From the NCBI GenBank assembly GCA_039881145.1, contig JAYKKI010000016.1:11584501-11648500 (forward strand): a DNA stretch of 64,000 nucleotides, in the 5' to 3' direction. The stretch is from Druceiella hillmani. Lineage: Eukaryota; Arthropoda; Insecta; Lepidoptera; Hepialidae. A model generated the notes under the pieces. The model was not told the origin of the DNA, did no database searches, and saw only the letters and a list, made by a program, of their open reading frames with translations. Positions 1-13,132 of the stretch are shown here, one piece after another (the first letter of the stretch is position 1; every line of letters begins with the position of its first letter). The position numbers and the translations under genes were made by a program.

Positions 1-2425
1 TAACGCTTATATTCCAGAACTAGTTTTTAACAGCGATCTTTGTCTTAGTTTCAATCTGAAGAAGCCTGCTTCTGCGTTAGAAAAGTTTATAATCTTTAAA
101 AGTAAGCGCTATATTTGTGTGTTTTTAATTAATTTGTTTTTGATGCTTCAAAGGAGCTCTTTCATTCACTAGTATTTTGTACTGTCTCGACAACGTATCC
201 TGATGCGTTGTACTACATATCGTAAGTACACTAAGGTTTCAGTAACAAGCCACACACCCGAGTGGAGAAACTTTGGCAAAAGCAGCTTTTTCGCTTCTAT
301 ATTACAAAGAAGTTATATCAAATATATATTGTCAATAATCTATATTTTCTATAGAAATTTATTATGTATATTATTTATTTATTTTTTATATATATTATGA
401 GTTACATGAATTACTGATTTGATGTCCATACGAATGAAAACATAGATACGTTACAATTTTATACAGATCCCCTTTTGTTCTTTATTATTCTCCTTATTCG
501 TTGCTAGAATTGAATCCTAATCAAATTTATTAGCTTTAGCCGTACAATTTGAATATTACAATTACTTTATTCACAATGGGCGCTCTGGATAGAATATAAT
601 ATATAACCATTCAATTAAATTTCCTGGGATCATTCGATAAATAACCCATCAGTTCAAAATTGAACGACATTATATAAGTCAAATACTTGCAAAACCGTGG
701 AATATCATATTCACTAACAAACGAAAGCGATTTGATTATTTGCGTTGTGATACAGGTCATACGTTTGCAAAATGAATCTTCAAAAGAATCTTTAAATCCT
801 TAAAAGAATCGCTCGTCTTTATTCATTGTTTTTGTTTAAATTGTTTGATATTGTTAGTCTTGTGATTGCTCGTCTTTTTTACTTTATTTGGTGTCCTTTT
901 AACAGTCTAATTTCATCGAGCTAAAATAAAAAAAAGAAATAGAGTACCAAGTGCCTCACAGTTCAAAACTTGATTTTCATTGAATTATTTTGTCAAGAAT
1001 GGTTGTAATAGTTGTAAGAGACGGGTTATTATATGGTATATTTACGACAAGTATATAATTTAGTATGAAATGTCCAGTTTAGTATAAAATATTCTTCAAC
1101 GACTCAATTTTTTTAAAAATAAACAGAATATTACGAAACGTACATAAACTAATAGCGCTGCTATATTTATCTTTGTATGCTAGTTTATAAACTGCCTAGT
1201 AATCTATTGTTTATTGTCATCAATTTAAAATATATGATCAATATTTAAAAGTAATTTTGTCATAAATAAAAAAAATTACGTATTTTAATGTTGAATCACG
1301 AAAGTGTGTAACAAAAATAACTGGTAATATAGCACTCTACACTAAATAATTAATATTTCTGGTTGAGGTAAGAAATGCTATGAACATGTAAACATAATTT
1401 GATTTCTTTGGATAATAGCTTTTTCAGGTAAAACAAAAAAGGAATTCTATATATTTTTTCATGGAAATCCCAATATTTCGTATATGTAAACAGACAAAAA
1501 TATAATATGTTGTAAAATTCATTCGAAATTCATATTCCATTCACACTTTTTTAACAAACAAGTGGCAATAAAAACTTTACACATATTATACAATGTGCGT
1601 AATTAACTGAAGGGTATTGAGTATCTAATATAGTAATACATATCTGAAATAGTAATATAAATAATCTGAAATAGTGCATAATGAGTAGATTGCAATAAAC
1701 CCATTGTTTTCAAAATCGTATTCCTTTCATTTACATAGTTTACAAAAAACAGATCAAAAAAGTAAAGGAAAAAACGATTCAATTTCAAGTTTAAGCTTAT
1801 TTTCAACTCGTAAATCAAAATGATTGCTATTTAGATATATCTACATCCATCCATAAATCGCCCAAATATTAAAGGTTATAATAATTATTATCATCGATTT
1901 GTAAAATAAACTTATCGGAATAATTATTAATTCGATATTTTTTCATTTGTCCTTCAGATGCATTATTTTTGGTTTTTAAAAATAAAATTAGTAAAATTTT
2001 AATTATTATCAAAATAAATCTATATATTTACTCATTTTTTTTAATATGGCATCACGAAAAAATATCTACAATTAACCAGAACGTTTAAATCTTTTTGAAA
2101 AGATAGTTATTGTTGCTTAATTACAGTCGGTTTGCATTGAACGCGCGTCAATGGTATTTGTTAAATATTTGTAATATCGAGTGAATCGAATTAGTAAATA
2201 TGTCGTTTTTAGCTAACAAAATGTATTCACGTTAACTTATTCGTAGCAGAAAATTCCGCAATTGGTTACGTTCTGTTGCTAGATTTTATTTTTGCAACTA
2301 ATTTTTGGACTTTAACAAACAATGAACGACGGAGCTCCGTCGCTCATCGCATTCAGTTTACGATTAAAGTATAGGTCATTACACAGATAATAATATGTGA
2401 TACAAGGAATATTTACGTGCCGTGC
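1..2425. other. Gene-free AT-rich DNA
   Basis: No open frame of convincing composition, no recognisable protein motif and no structured RNA was seen. Short open frames near 203-400 (+) and 1603-1818 (-) have the Phe/Ile/Tyr/Leu-rich composition expected of chance translation of AT-rich DNA. A promoter-like or conserved element cannot be excluded without comparative data. Confidence 0.6.
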
Positions 2426-2429
2426 GTGC

Positions 2430-2925
2430 CGCGCCTCTTTATAATCTCTATTTTATATGTTATGCTCTGTAGCTATGTCGAAAACTGTTTAAAAACCTTG
2501 GATGTTGCTTGATATTAAAATTATATCATCTGCGTATGTTATTACAAAATTTCTTATTAATGTTAATAAAATTTCTTATTAATATTCCTTTAGTTACATG
2601 TTTTAGGACCTCTGAGCACATATATTTGACATAAAGACTGAATAGAAATAGTGAAAGCGTGCAGTCTTTTGTAACACTATGTAAAATTTCCACCGAACAT
2701 ATTAAAGCTGCCCATCGACTCTTATATTCGCTCTTTATCCCGACCATCTATTTTCAATGTCTCCAGTATCTTGATCAACTTCGCATATCTGACCCTGTCA
2801 AACGCGATTTCTAATTAATGAAACAGACGTAGACATAATTATTTACCTTTCTACTACAATTTTGAAGGCAAACGGTTATCTGCTATTCCGAGTTCAGAAC
2901 GAAAACCAAACTAATAATATCGATT
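2430..2925 (-). pseudogene. Degenerate LINE reverse-transcriptase fragment
   Basis: Read on the minus strand, this stretch gives an ordered series of non-LTR retrotransposon RT motifs in several frames. From 2920 downwards there is FGFRSELG (near RT block 1), then VYVCFI just before the usual EKAFDRV segment (here broken, but DRVRYAKLIKILETLKIDG can be followed with a frame change). Next comes KDCTLSLFLFSLYVKYM, which corresponds to the GC-TLSPLLFNLY block, then EVLKHVTKGILI. The catalytic block is YADDIILISSNIQG at about 2490-2537. The motif order and spacing fit the palm domain of RTE/CR1-type LINEs common in insects. Multiple stops and frame changes, a local duplication of a TTTCTTATTAATGTTAATAAAA-like stretch near 2548-2585, and the absence of an endonuclease or 3' tail mark it as a truncated, dead copy. 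The exact LINE clade is inference. Confidence 0.75.
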
Positions 2926-2929
2926 CACT

Positions 2930-4208
2930 TCTAGATTTTATACGGCAATGAATTATTTTTGAGAGAAAGCGTAAATACATGGCTCATTAGAGATACTGTA
3001 CGGTAATTGCTGCATTTACTTGGGTTATTTACTTTGGGTAGGATAATGAATGTCGATTTCAGTCAGTCAACAGTCAGATACATTGCTATTTAGATATATG
3101 AGATTGAAGATGTTAACAAGATATTTCATATTACCTTCGTCATATTACCGATAAGCCGATAATTTTTTTAGTCCGGTGGCTTGACGGGATTTTGCGTTCC
3201 TACTAGCATAGATAATTTCTGCTTTAGTTACAAGAGAATCATAGTCCTTTTGCTTTCACCATTCACCCACCTATGACGCGTTGAATATCTTGATCTGTTG
3301 CTTATCTTTACCTTTTTAATAATATCTAACTATTAAGAAGTCTAATATTTAAAGTGTTATCTATTCTTTTTTAGCCCTGGCAAATTCAACTAAATTTTAT
3401 GAGAAATAGAAGGTCATATACTACTTAAAATTATGAAAAAAAATTACATCCTTAAGACAATCCCTTGCTACGAATGAACCCCACACTATATTTGGAATTT
3501 TTAAAAATGTTTCGTGTGCTAAATATCCATATGTTTTTTAGTGTTGACTATAGAGACATGTCTTAAAATTTCTATATCAGGCTGTTTCGGAGTACAACGG
3601 TTATAACAGATGCACAGACGGACACAATAATCTTAAAAGGGTTCTATTTTTCGTTTTGGATGAACCGTGGAAATACTGCTGACGATGATGCAGAATAGAG
3701 TAGATATAGCGATGTAGAATTGACACATGATAATATTTTTTTATATGCTACCCGCCATGATAAATGATATTTCTTTCGTAACCCACCATGGTAATATTTT
3801 TCTCTGTATAAGTAGACCCAATCAGCACTTGAATCACCAACCTCTTTCCTGAAGTTTAGAATGTGGAATTTTGAATATATTTTCAGTAATTTCGCTTTCA
3901 TCGAGCATAATTCGTGAATTTTTAAAAAACAAACAAATTCCATTTTAGAATAAGAATCTTAATAAATTATGAGAACATAGTAAAATTGAATACGCAAATT
4001 TTATTTACTTTTTAAAATACGCGAACAAACGCATGTATACCGCTAATTTCACCTCCAACCACAGTACCTAAGCCGCTACCCTTCTTTCGATTTCCCAGCT
4101 ATGGCGTGTTTGCGCAAGAAACAAAAATAGGTCCAAACTTTTTCAATTTAAAATAATAATGGGATTTTTATTTTTTTAACAAAAAAAATATTCTCAAAAC
4201 TTATCTGA

Positions 4209-4213
<5 letters not shown>
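2930..4213. other. Gene-free stretch with a short repeat-end motif
   Basis: No gene was recognised. Around 3605-3655 lies a short CAGACGGACAC-type sequence followed by AAAAGGGTTCTA. It resembles a block at 63240-63310 and probably derives from the end of a dispersed repeat. A minus-strand open frame at 3644-3943 has no recognisable domain and is not called. Confidence 0.45.

Positions 4214-4262
<49 letters not shown>
4214..4262. repeat. (TA)n microsatellite
   Basis: Pure alternating AT tract of about 49 bp. It is one of many such tracts in the window, and none has coding meaning. Confidence 0.97.
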
Positions 4263-4266
<4 letters not shown>

Positions 4267-6780
4267 CGGGAACTTTTCTTTAACATAACTTCTTTATACA
4301 ACTTTCATACAGCTATCATTTTCTCATCTATTGTTTTAATGTAGCAAGAAAGATACAGACAATGTAGAATCTAGATAATAAATTAAAATTGATAAATTTA
4401 ATTTTACTAATGAGGACAATATACTTGTTATTTCTGTTCATTTGATTCATACTGGATATTTTTTTTGTAAATACCTCGTTATTGGTTTAAGCCAGTATTA
4501 TGTAATCCTATTTACGAAAAATTCTAACAATCCATATTAATTGTGATAACCGTCCAAAGTATCTACTTGGCAAAATTCATATACTTGTGGAAAGAGGTAA
4601 GTGGATAAACGAACGGATATGAACAAATTCAGCGTTTTAGTAAGGAATCGTGTACATCAGACGATATATTTATTGATAATTCAGTACAACAGGGTTAATT
4701 TTATTGAACGTATTTATTACATTATAAAATATTCGTTTTTCGTACGACAAAATTTCTAATAACTCTGTGCACACTTGACATGTAATAACGTGAGCTAGCA
4801 AGTTTTATCAGACTCCAGATTTCATTTGAAATATTTCTCATGTGAGACGCAAAAATAAGGAATTAAAGTATTTCACAAAATACTTAAGTTAACCTTATCG
4901 CAGGTTTGGTGAAGAAAAAACACTTCATTACAAAGATATTTCCAGCTCGAACGATATAATCGAAGCTTCCTCGTAAAGCCATAATTATCACCGGAATCAT
5001 AAAATTTTCTTGGCGTTTTTATTGCATAAGTAAAATATATAATAGTATATTACACAATTATTGGCTCGTATTGTATTTAAAATAAGTCGTAAATTAATTT
5101 TAAAAAGTTTTTAATATCTGTCTGCAGCTCAATTTTCTTTTTCTCGGAAGCAATATTTCATAAGCAAAATTGTTTTTTCTATTGTTATTCTGATTACCAT
5201 TAAAGTATTTTTTTTATTAAAATATGGTCTTGATTTATAATAAGTTGTCTTATTTTACATAGACGAGTCGTTTGACGGCCCGCCGTCGACATCAGATTGT
5301 TCGCGGTTGCAACATGTGAAATTATAATTTTCTAACAAGTGTTTGTATGTTTTCAGGAATTTTTAAAAACATTTAGTATACAAGTCCCTAGACGGAATGA
5401 ATCCACAACGAATATAACTATTAAAGCGCATCTCTAATTTAAAATTATATCAGTCAAGTTACACCAATAAATTTGTAGAGGTACAGATGATTTCGGAACC
5501 GTATTTTATCCCTTTACCAAAATTAATTTGCTGTCCGCTTTAACTGTGAATCAGAATATAATAAGAATATATAGAATTACTGATTTAATTCAGAACACTG
5601 AGTTTAAAACCCTTATTTAAATTTATGTAGGAAAAGTTTGCATAAAGATTACATCACAAATTCAAACTCTAAGTGTTCCTGAGCAATCTGAAACTTTGCA
5701 ACTATAGTTGTTAAACAGTATAGTTGTCAACTATAGTAGTCAAACTAAGTATGTTATTATCCTCACAAATGTACTTCAGCAACCTTCATCGGTTCTAAAT
5801 CGTTTAATTTCCGTTGATCACACTTATAGTTCATTCAGGGAACAACGACTTCACTGCGGATCAAAGTTTTTTATACGATTGCTTTATCGTTGCTTCGAAA
5901 ATTACATCCTCAAATAGAAATAAATTTTGTGATTTTTGTGTGGTAAATTATTTTCATGGCTTAATTCGAGGTATGTTTCAATTAAGAATAAATAATGACA
6001 TGCAAACTGATTAACCGACTAAGTACTGAAATCTTATTATCTCAATTTTTAAATTTGTGTGGTAAACATTTCTTATGTCATAAACTACAATTTTAACACT
6101 TACTTACAAACAATTATAAACGAAAAAAAAACATTTTCCTGTACATAAAATTTTCTAATCAATATTATTGCATTTTTAAGGGGTACCTAAACAAAAAGCA
6201 CAAAGTTGAGGAAAAACGTTATAAGACAAAATGCAATATACTCATTCAGTTTAAGAACCCGGAAGCTTTTCGCTAAATTATTTGTCCATAACGGTATTAA
6301 TAACCCCTTGACAATTTATAATGGTTTTTTAAGGAGAATTAAACATTGTATGTCTTTACTCTTATGAAGCATTGGTATTATCTTTGAACTCTGCATGAAA
6401 TACTCCAGTATTCAAAACGAGACTGCATTTGTCGTCATACAAAATTAGTAAATTTTATTAATATAGTCGGATAATATCCTAATTAAAACTGGATGTATTC
6501 ACTGAAAATAGTTTAAATTAATACTTTAAATTCAAATATGTCTAAAATAATTCCAATCAAAGTCATCAGTTTATTGTCAACAAAGCGTACGAAACAATTT
6601 GAAAATAAAATTCATAAAACAGAGCTCGTCAAATTATTTATTTGATTTCTGTTTCATATTATAATCTTCAAAATTACGTTAACTAGCAAATAGACAATAA
6701 TTAAAAAACTGTTTTCTCGAAAAGGATTCGAAGAATTGTTTCAAAAATGTATAAATGACTGTATTAATCTGCTTTGCATA
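4263..6780. other. Gene-free AT-rich DNA
   Basis: Nothing recognisable as a gene or mobile element was found. A slightly GC-richer patch near 5266-5325 (GACGGCCCGCCGTCGAC) stands out locally but has no identifiable function. Confidence 0.5.
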
Positions 6781-6783
6781 TTT

Positions 6784-6946
6784 GACACACATACACACGG
6801 TCGCGCACGCGCACACGGCTCGCACGCGCACGCGCTCTCATTACGTCCAGGCATACGCGCACGCTCACGCTCACACGCACACGTACACGCGTACACGCGA
6901 GCACGCGCACACACACACGCGTACACGCGACCACGTGCGCACACAT
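6784..6946. repeat. Alternating purine-pyrimidine (CA/CG)n low-complexity block
   Basis: About 160 bp of interrupted CACACG, CGCACG and ACGCGT repeats, strikingly GC-rich against the AT-rich surroundings. The near-strict alternation of purines and pyrimidines is the composition known to favour Z-DNA. His/Arg/Thr-rich open frames run through it in both directions, but they are simple translations of the repeat and are not genes. Confidence 0.93.
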
Positions 6947-6949
6947 AAA

Positions 6950-7420
6950 ACAGGTCTATTATTCATATAGGTGATACTGTGCATTACATACATTATATAT
7001 GAAGCGAGTATAGTAGTAAAAAAAACAAAATATTGTTTTCAATATAATCCCAACTATAGCAGTGATTTCTTTAGAACCGGGTTGGAATTTTCATATACTC
7101 GTAGTTGCCTAATATTTTCTAGTCAGTTTTACGCACAGATTTATCTGTATGAGCAATAGATACATTCTTTCTCACAATCTGAATAGATCTTCCCCGCCTT
7201 CCAGGATTGGTATAATTTCGTAGTGAGCTTGTTGATTTAAAAAAGTAATCGTCAATATATTCACACTTCTCTCTGAACTACTTGAATGTGCAAATATCAT
7301 TTTTTTAAGGAAATAATTTGCTCTTATCCTAAAATGAAATATAATTATGTATTTGTACTGAAAATATATTAAGAATATATATGTTTACTATATTATTCAT
7401 GTGAGGTAAGCAATTTTAAA
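6950..7420. other. Gene-free left flank of the tandem duplication
   Basis: No gene recognised. The sequence loses similarity to the second duplication copy immediately left of 7421, which defines the duplication edge. Confidence 0.5.
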
Positions 7421-9524
7421 TTAGTGTTACATTTTTAATAATTGCGAAGCTATCTTTCAGAGTGTTAGTACATAATTAATTTATTTAAATTTTAGATTAC
7501 AGACGGTTCATTCTTGATAGTTCCTTTATTCGCTTACAACATCTTTATAACAACGATCGTAAATTAAATTTTATACACAGAAAATTGCATCGAGATCTTG
7601 CCAGTAGCAATGAAATTAGTGGGCTATGACCCCACTAACTTCTGCAAGGCGATTCATACCAGTTCTTTCAATATTAGTGGAAGTTGAGGAAAGTTGTTTT
7701 TAGTTTTTAACTGCATGGAAAAAGCCTATCCGTTATTAATAAAGCTACTTCAAGTCGCACAAAAATTTTAGTGCATTGTGTAAGTTTTTAAATTCCAAAA
7801 CAGTTTTCTATACATTGGATTTTTGCTATCCAATGTGACAATAATACCAAAAAACTTACAGTTATTCGTTTTTTTACATAATATTTTGGTATTATATGAG
7901 GAGACGATGCAAAATCGATATTTTTCCAATTTTATGAATATATGTAATTAGACATGATAAAAAATTTATGAGGCATAAATTAAATACTAGTCAATAACGG
8001 CTAGTAACTTCTGTTTATATAAATATGTTTGATGTACTGAACTCGAAAAGGTGAATCCAAATTCCAACTTGGACGTATTTAACGAAGAAGTGTACTTGGC
8101 GAAGGACTTTAATGCTTTATAGTTACAAAAGTCACTATAATACATCGAAAATGTAAGTGTTTTACTTTAATTTAATTATATTAACGTTGGTGAAGTAAAA
8201 AATAACATTTTTCAGCATATTTTTCCTATAATAATATATAAATTTCTGTTAAACTATTATTATATTTATTCTTCCATAAATAAAGCATTACACCCAATAA
8301 ACATCACAGCGATTTCTTATATATTTTGTAACACGTCTTTGCCAGTATTTAAATATATTACCACTTCCACACCATAGAGTATACACTAAATTAAGTTATC
8401 AATTTTAAACCAACTTCATGTCAATCCACCAAAGACCCGTCTTTTAAATACTACACTTCAGATATACATATCTAATTCTACTATATAGATCATCACTTTT
8501 TACACGCTTATGTTAAACCTTAATGTAGAAGCTTTCGTTGTTAGTCGTCGTAATCAGCGATCAAATACAATACCCTTCATCATGTTAAAACACATGAATG
8601 ATAATTTCTCATGCACCGTAAAGTAAACCGATTATAGCCTGCGTTGTTATTATGAAAGCTTGTCGTTAATGCTACCTTTTGAAAGCTTTCATTAACTTTG
8701 TATACATTTGCGGTTCGTTTGTGCACTTGTGGCGACAGATCTCCATAAGGAAGACATTAAATTCTACAATAAGCTATTTTCACATTATTCGAGCTCAAAC
8801 TTTAAGGGAGACTCTTGACCGTAAGTATTGATACCCATGTGCTTATGGAAAGACTATGTGAATCCTAATTTTTGACAACCACTCGATTATTTTATACTGG
8901 TTTCCTCATTAATAAACATAGTGTAAACATATCACTATATACCATCATTTTTATTATGAGTAATTATTTATCGAAATTTACGTGAGTATACTGACTATGG
9001 ACGTAAAATGAAATTTTACTATAAATATTTATATGGCAAGGGATTTATGACTGCTATAAAATGTTATCGGCGGTTTTGCCCTGCGACAAAAATTATTATA
9101 CATTATTCTTTTTTTTAAATTATATATATTTTTTAAGGATCGGGCAAGTAGTCGCTGACTTATTAAATAACAAACAAACATACTTTCATATTTATAATGA
9201 TAGTAAGTATGACAAAATTATAGAAGCTAAGTAGACTACCCGAATTTATACAAATAAGTTGTTTAATCAAAATTGAAATAACAAAAGTGTTAAATGTAAC
9301 AATTTTCTTGAATGTTTGATTGTAATGGTCTGGATCATTTGTTTACAATTTAATGAAGTACGCATACCAAAAATGAATATATCTATTATTCATACAGATG
9401 AATCAGTACATAATACTGAGTCTATCTCAGTTTTCAGGTTTACCTTTTAATATGCTAAAGCAAGTCCCTGCAAAATTAAAAGAATCGTCTGCAATTTTCA
9501 CTTTAATTTTAACACTTTTAGATA

Positions 9525-9603
<79 letters not shown>

Positions 9604-12600
9604 TTTATATTATTCCGCTTTACCAGAAATAAGAATCAAATTACCTGACTGTAATTTCAACAAAAACTAATAAATATGTTTCATTCCGTCTTTATTTTGA
9701 CGTTTAAATAAATGGACAATTCATTTATAGGCTCACATTTTGCGCTGCAGAAAATTAATTTAATTGATGAATTCAGACGATATAGATATACTGTATTTAT
9801 AGCAAGTTTAAATTGTTTGAAAGAAAGTTTTTGTTACAACAATGTTTGACGTACAAAATTGAGTTTATATATTATTCACTTGAGTCTGCTTGGGGTATAT
9901 TGTTTGGCATATTGACCTATTCTCAATAGAAAATTTAAAAATAAGTTTTAGCGGCGGTACTATTTTAAGACGAATATAAAAAATAGATGAAATTTAAAAT
10001 TCGATTCCGTTCATATGATATTATGTGAAGCCATTCAATTGGGGTATCTTGTTTGGATCTCCTCCAAAGGAAACTGATTTCGGAAAATAGTCGACCGATT
10101 CCGTACGCCCTATTTGTTCTTCGAATTGCCAATTTTCTTTAAGGAAATGTGAAGGCTTTACCTCAATTCTGAAGGGAATAGAATCTATTTGTTGGAAGTA
10201 AATTCCAATAATTTATGAGATCAATACAAAATAAAACAAGGATATCATCTGAAAGACATCACTATACGAATGTAAGCGAATACTAAATGTAAACGGTTAA
10301 AACCCTTGAAATGAGGGAATAGGATTACGAATTTTTATAAAAAAAATATTTAATGTAAATTAAAAGTATTTAAAATAAAATTATATCTAAAATAATAAAG
10401 AAGAACTCGAGAAAGTATGCATTATCTACGTTTATTACGTTAAAGTTACACAATGCGCATTAATTTATTTTTTAAATTTATCTTTTTAAGTTTTGCCTTT
10501 GTGGCCATGTTTATGGAAAAATGTTACCCTATATAATTAGTATGAAATAGTAATCTGTACAGTGCAAAAGTTGCAAACTATTAACTAAATGGTTGATGAG
10601 TTATTACGTAAGAAAAAAACATTTCTATTTGTAGGATTATGTTATGTATAATATTATAAAGTGGAAATCTCTTTGAAGTATCTAAATCAACATACCGTTC
10701 TTAGTCTCCCACCCTGTCTTCTAAAATTCAGTGAAATATTTTTGGGCTATATTTTAATTAGTCAAACAAAATCAGTATGTTTTTGCGTGTTTATGTTGTC
10801 GCCTCGTTGATGAATATCTTGGTTTGTTTTAAGATATGAGACCCTTCAAAAGTTTAAGCCAATTATTACGATTCTTAATTAGTGACTCATAATATAACAA
10901 CAAATATCTACCCAAAAATCGCAATCCTATATATGACACTATAAGAAGTAATTAAATTCGGTTTGCAACCAATTCATTTATCCTATGATTTGTAATATTA
11001 CCTACTGCTACCGAAAGTTTTCAATGATAAATTTAGAATTCATGATTAATATTTAATTTAAAAGCAAATTGCCTTAAAAATAGAAACGGGCTGGGACTAT
11101 GAATATTTAAAATAAAGTTGAACTTCGGTTCGTTATGATCAGCGCGAATAGGGAATATTTATAAAATTGCATAAAATTAAATTAATTTAGTCTCACCTCA
11201 AATAGTTATCAAGCAATCAAGGTCAGGTCTGATGTGGAACTTTAATTAAAATCTAACCACGTGTTGAAAACATTGACATGAACTGAGCAGACACGCCCGC
11301 TGGTGGATGAACCCAGTAGGACCAGTATGGAATACTTATCGTACGAGTCTAGTTAGGACGAATTATGATATAATTGAATAAAACATTTCATTATCAAGAG
11401 GTTTCTAGACACGACGTAACCCTTACATAACGACTTTAGCAGAGACTTTACCATTAATATAATAGAGCATATAGCTTTAAATTATTTTATTATTATCGCC
11501 CTAATCACATTTGGACATTAACTAGAAGACTGATTTACTCATGTTTCCAGAATAATTTCTATAATATTAAGTATCAAAGTTTGTTGTAATTATATAATAA
11601 TAAGAAAAGTATAATATTACATTATTACGAAATAATTTGTTTTTAACTTGAATATATTACGTAGCTAATGTTAGACGTCGCACGATTTGAATAAAAGAAA
11701 AATTTAATTGTACACGAAAAGTAAATGATTCCGCCCAAGTTTTTTATACCATTTTATAGACACATAATGCATTTTATAGACACATGTAAGTATCGAAGTA
11801 TACGTAAAGCCTATATTAGTTGAACGCCATATGTGCCCAAAATTTTGTGTTTAAAGAGTTTAAGTATTTGTGCAGTTTATATAATTACAGCGCTTAGACA
11901 AAGTTTATACGATAAATCAAACATAATTTACGTTCAGATTAACATTACTTGTTATTTTCTATTAGCATAATGCTACATAGTGTCGAAAGCGCAATCACTT
12001 GTTCATAATGACAGTAATTTCACTACAATTTGTAATTTTTTTGATAATGTCATGAGTACCAACTTATGATTAGCTTGATTGTTTTTTTATCTAAAAGTTG
12101 ATGAAATTGATGATCTTTATTGATATTTTTCATTGATCATGGGTATGATCCACTAACATAGTATATATTATATCCATTTCTTTTTCAATAACTCTTGTTT
12201 TCTAACGATTCATTTGATAAATGTAATATTTATTTAACCTATTGTAAATGTATTTTTAAGGCGTGAACTAGAAACAAGTTCATGCAAAGAACATGCATGA
12301 GTTATATGTCTACAATTTACTTGTCTGGACCAAAAAAAACCACAGGTGATATTAAAGGTGGGTTCAAATAAAATATTCCATAGCAAAACACTAACGTATC
12401 GTACTTTATTTCAATCAACTAATTTCATGGAATCAAACTTCAATTGCCAAACCTTCTCCTTAAAATCGAAATACTAACTCTTCTGTCTTATTTGCCTGAG
12501 TTAGACGGGTGTTATCTCACTTGAGTTATATGCGACGTTTTAATGTAATATTAAACAGCTAATAGAGATATTTTTATAAAACTAGATATTAAAGTAATCA

Positions 12601-12990
12601 GTTTGAAATTAATGAATTTGAGATGTCAAAAACGTATTGTAAAGGTTAAAAAAATTAATTTAAGATTTTAAAGAAAATTGATCCTAACGTTTTAATTTAG
12701 TAAGAAAAATATGGAAATAAAAAATGTTTTCATGCATGCACCCGTATAACTTGCCGCGTTGCACGCGCGTGATGCTCGCGCGAACAAAATAGGCAAGTTG
12801 TTTGTGTATTTTTAGGTTTAATAATATTATTTACATGTTTTGACATATTGTAAATCTGAACTTGAGTCGCAATATCTGCGAATAACTTTTAATTTATCAC
12901 AATCAGCTACAATCAGCAGAAAATGAGAACACTTTCTGAAACAATATTGGTGATAAAATAAATGAGTAAAACCTTAATAGGGGACATTTC
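7421..12990 (+). repeat. Tandem duplication, copy 1 (about 5.57 kb)
   Basis: This block aligns colinearly with 13133-18708. The alignment starts at TTAGTGTTACATTT (7421 and 13133) and ends at ACCTTAATAGGGG plus a few bases (12990 and 18708). Landmarks recur in order in both copies: AAGCTATCTTTCAGA, GTCAATAACGGCTAGTAA, AGAAGCTTTCGTTGTTAGTC, AAGCAAGTCCCTGC, TAGTCGACCGATT, TAACTAAATGGTTG and TAGTCTCACCTCAAATAG. Copies differ by frequent substitutions and small indels spread throughout, without a coding pattern that I can see. No intact gene was recognised inside. A 63-codon minus-strand open stretch (10024-10212) is broken by stops in copy 2. Copy 1 carries a (TA)n tract at 9525-9601 where copy 2 has about 240 bp of other sequence. 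Confidence 0.93.
9525..9601. repeat. (TA)n microsatellite inside duplication copy 1
   Basis: About 75 bp of AT repeat with one C interruption at 9540. It lies between segments that are conserved in copy 2 (left anchor ends near 9520, right anchor resumes at TTTACCAGAAATA, about 9620). The tract is therefore specific to this copy. Confidence 0.95.
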
Positions 12991-13132
12991 AATTCATTTT
13001 CGAGTGATCAGTATTCGAAATTAAATTTTGGAAAAAATGTGTTTTGAAAAGATCGAATTATGATATACAATGAAAGATCGATTGATGATATTTCATATGT
13101 AAAACCCAATTAAGTAGATTATATTTTACGAT
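12991..13132. other. Spacer between the duplication copies
   Basis: 142 bp with no match to either duplicated unit or to the sequence beyond 18708. It separates the two copies, so the duplication is not strictly head-to-tail without spacer, or one edge has since been lost. Confidence 0.8.

Noticed and set aside
3644..3943. 99-codon minus-strand frame
   Set aside because: No domain; it overlaps a dispersed-repeat end motif.
6736..6970. Four overlapping His/Arg/Thr/Val-rich open frames on both strands
   Set aside because: They are direct translations of the CA/CG simple repeat in every frame. No start context or conserved residues support a protein.
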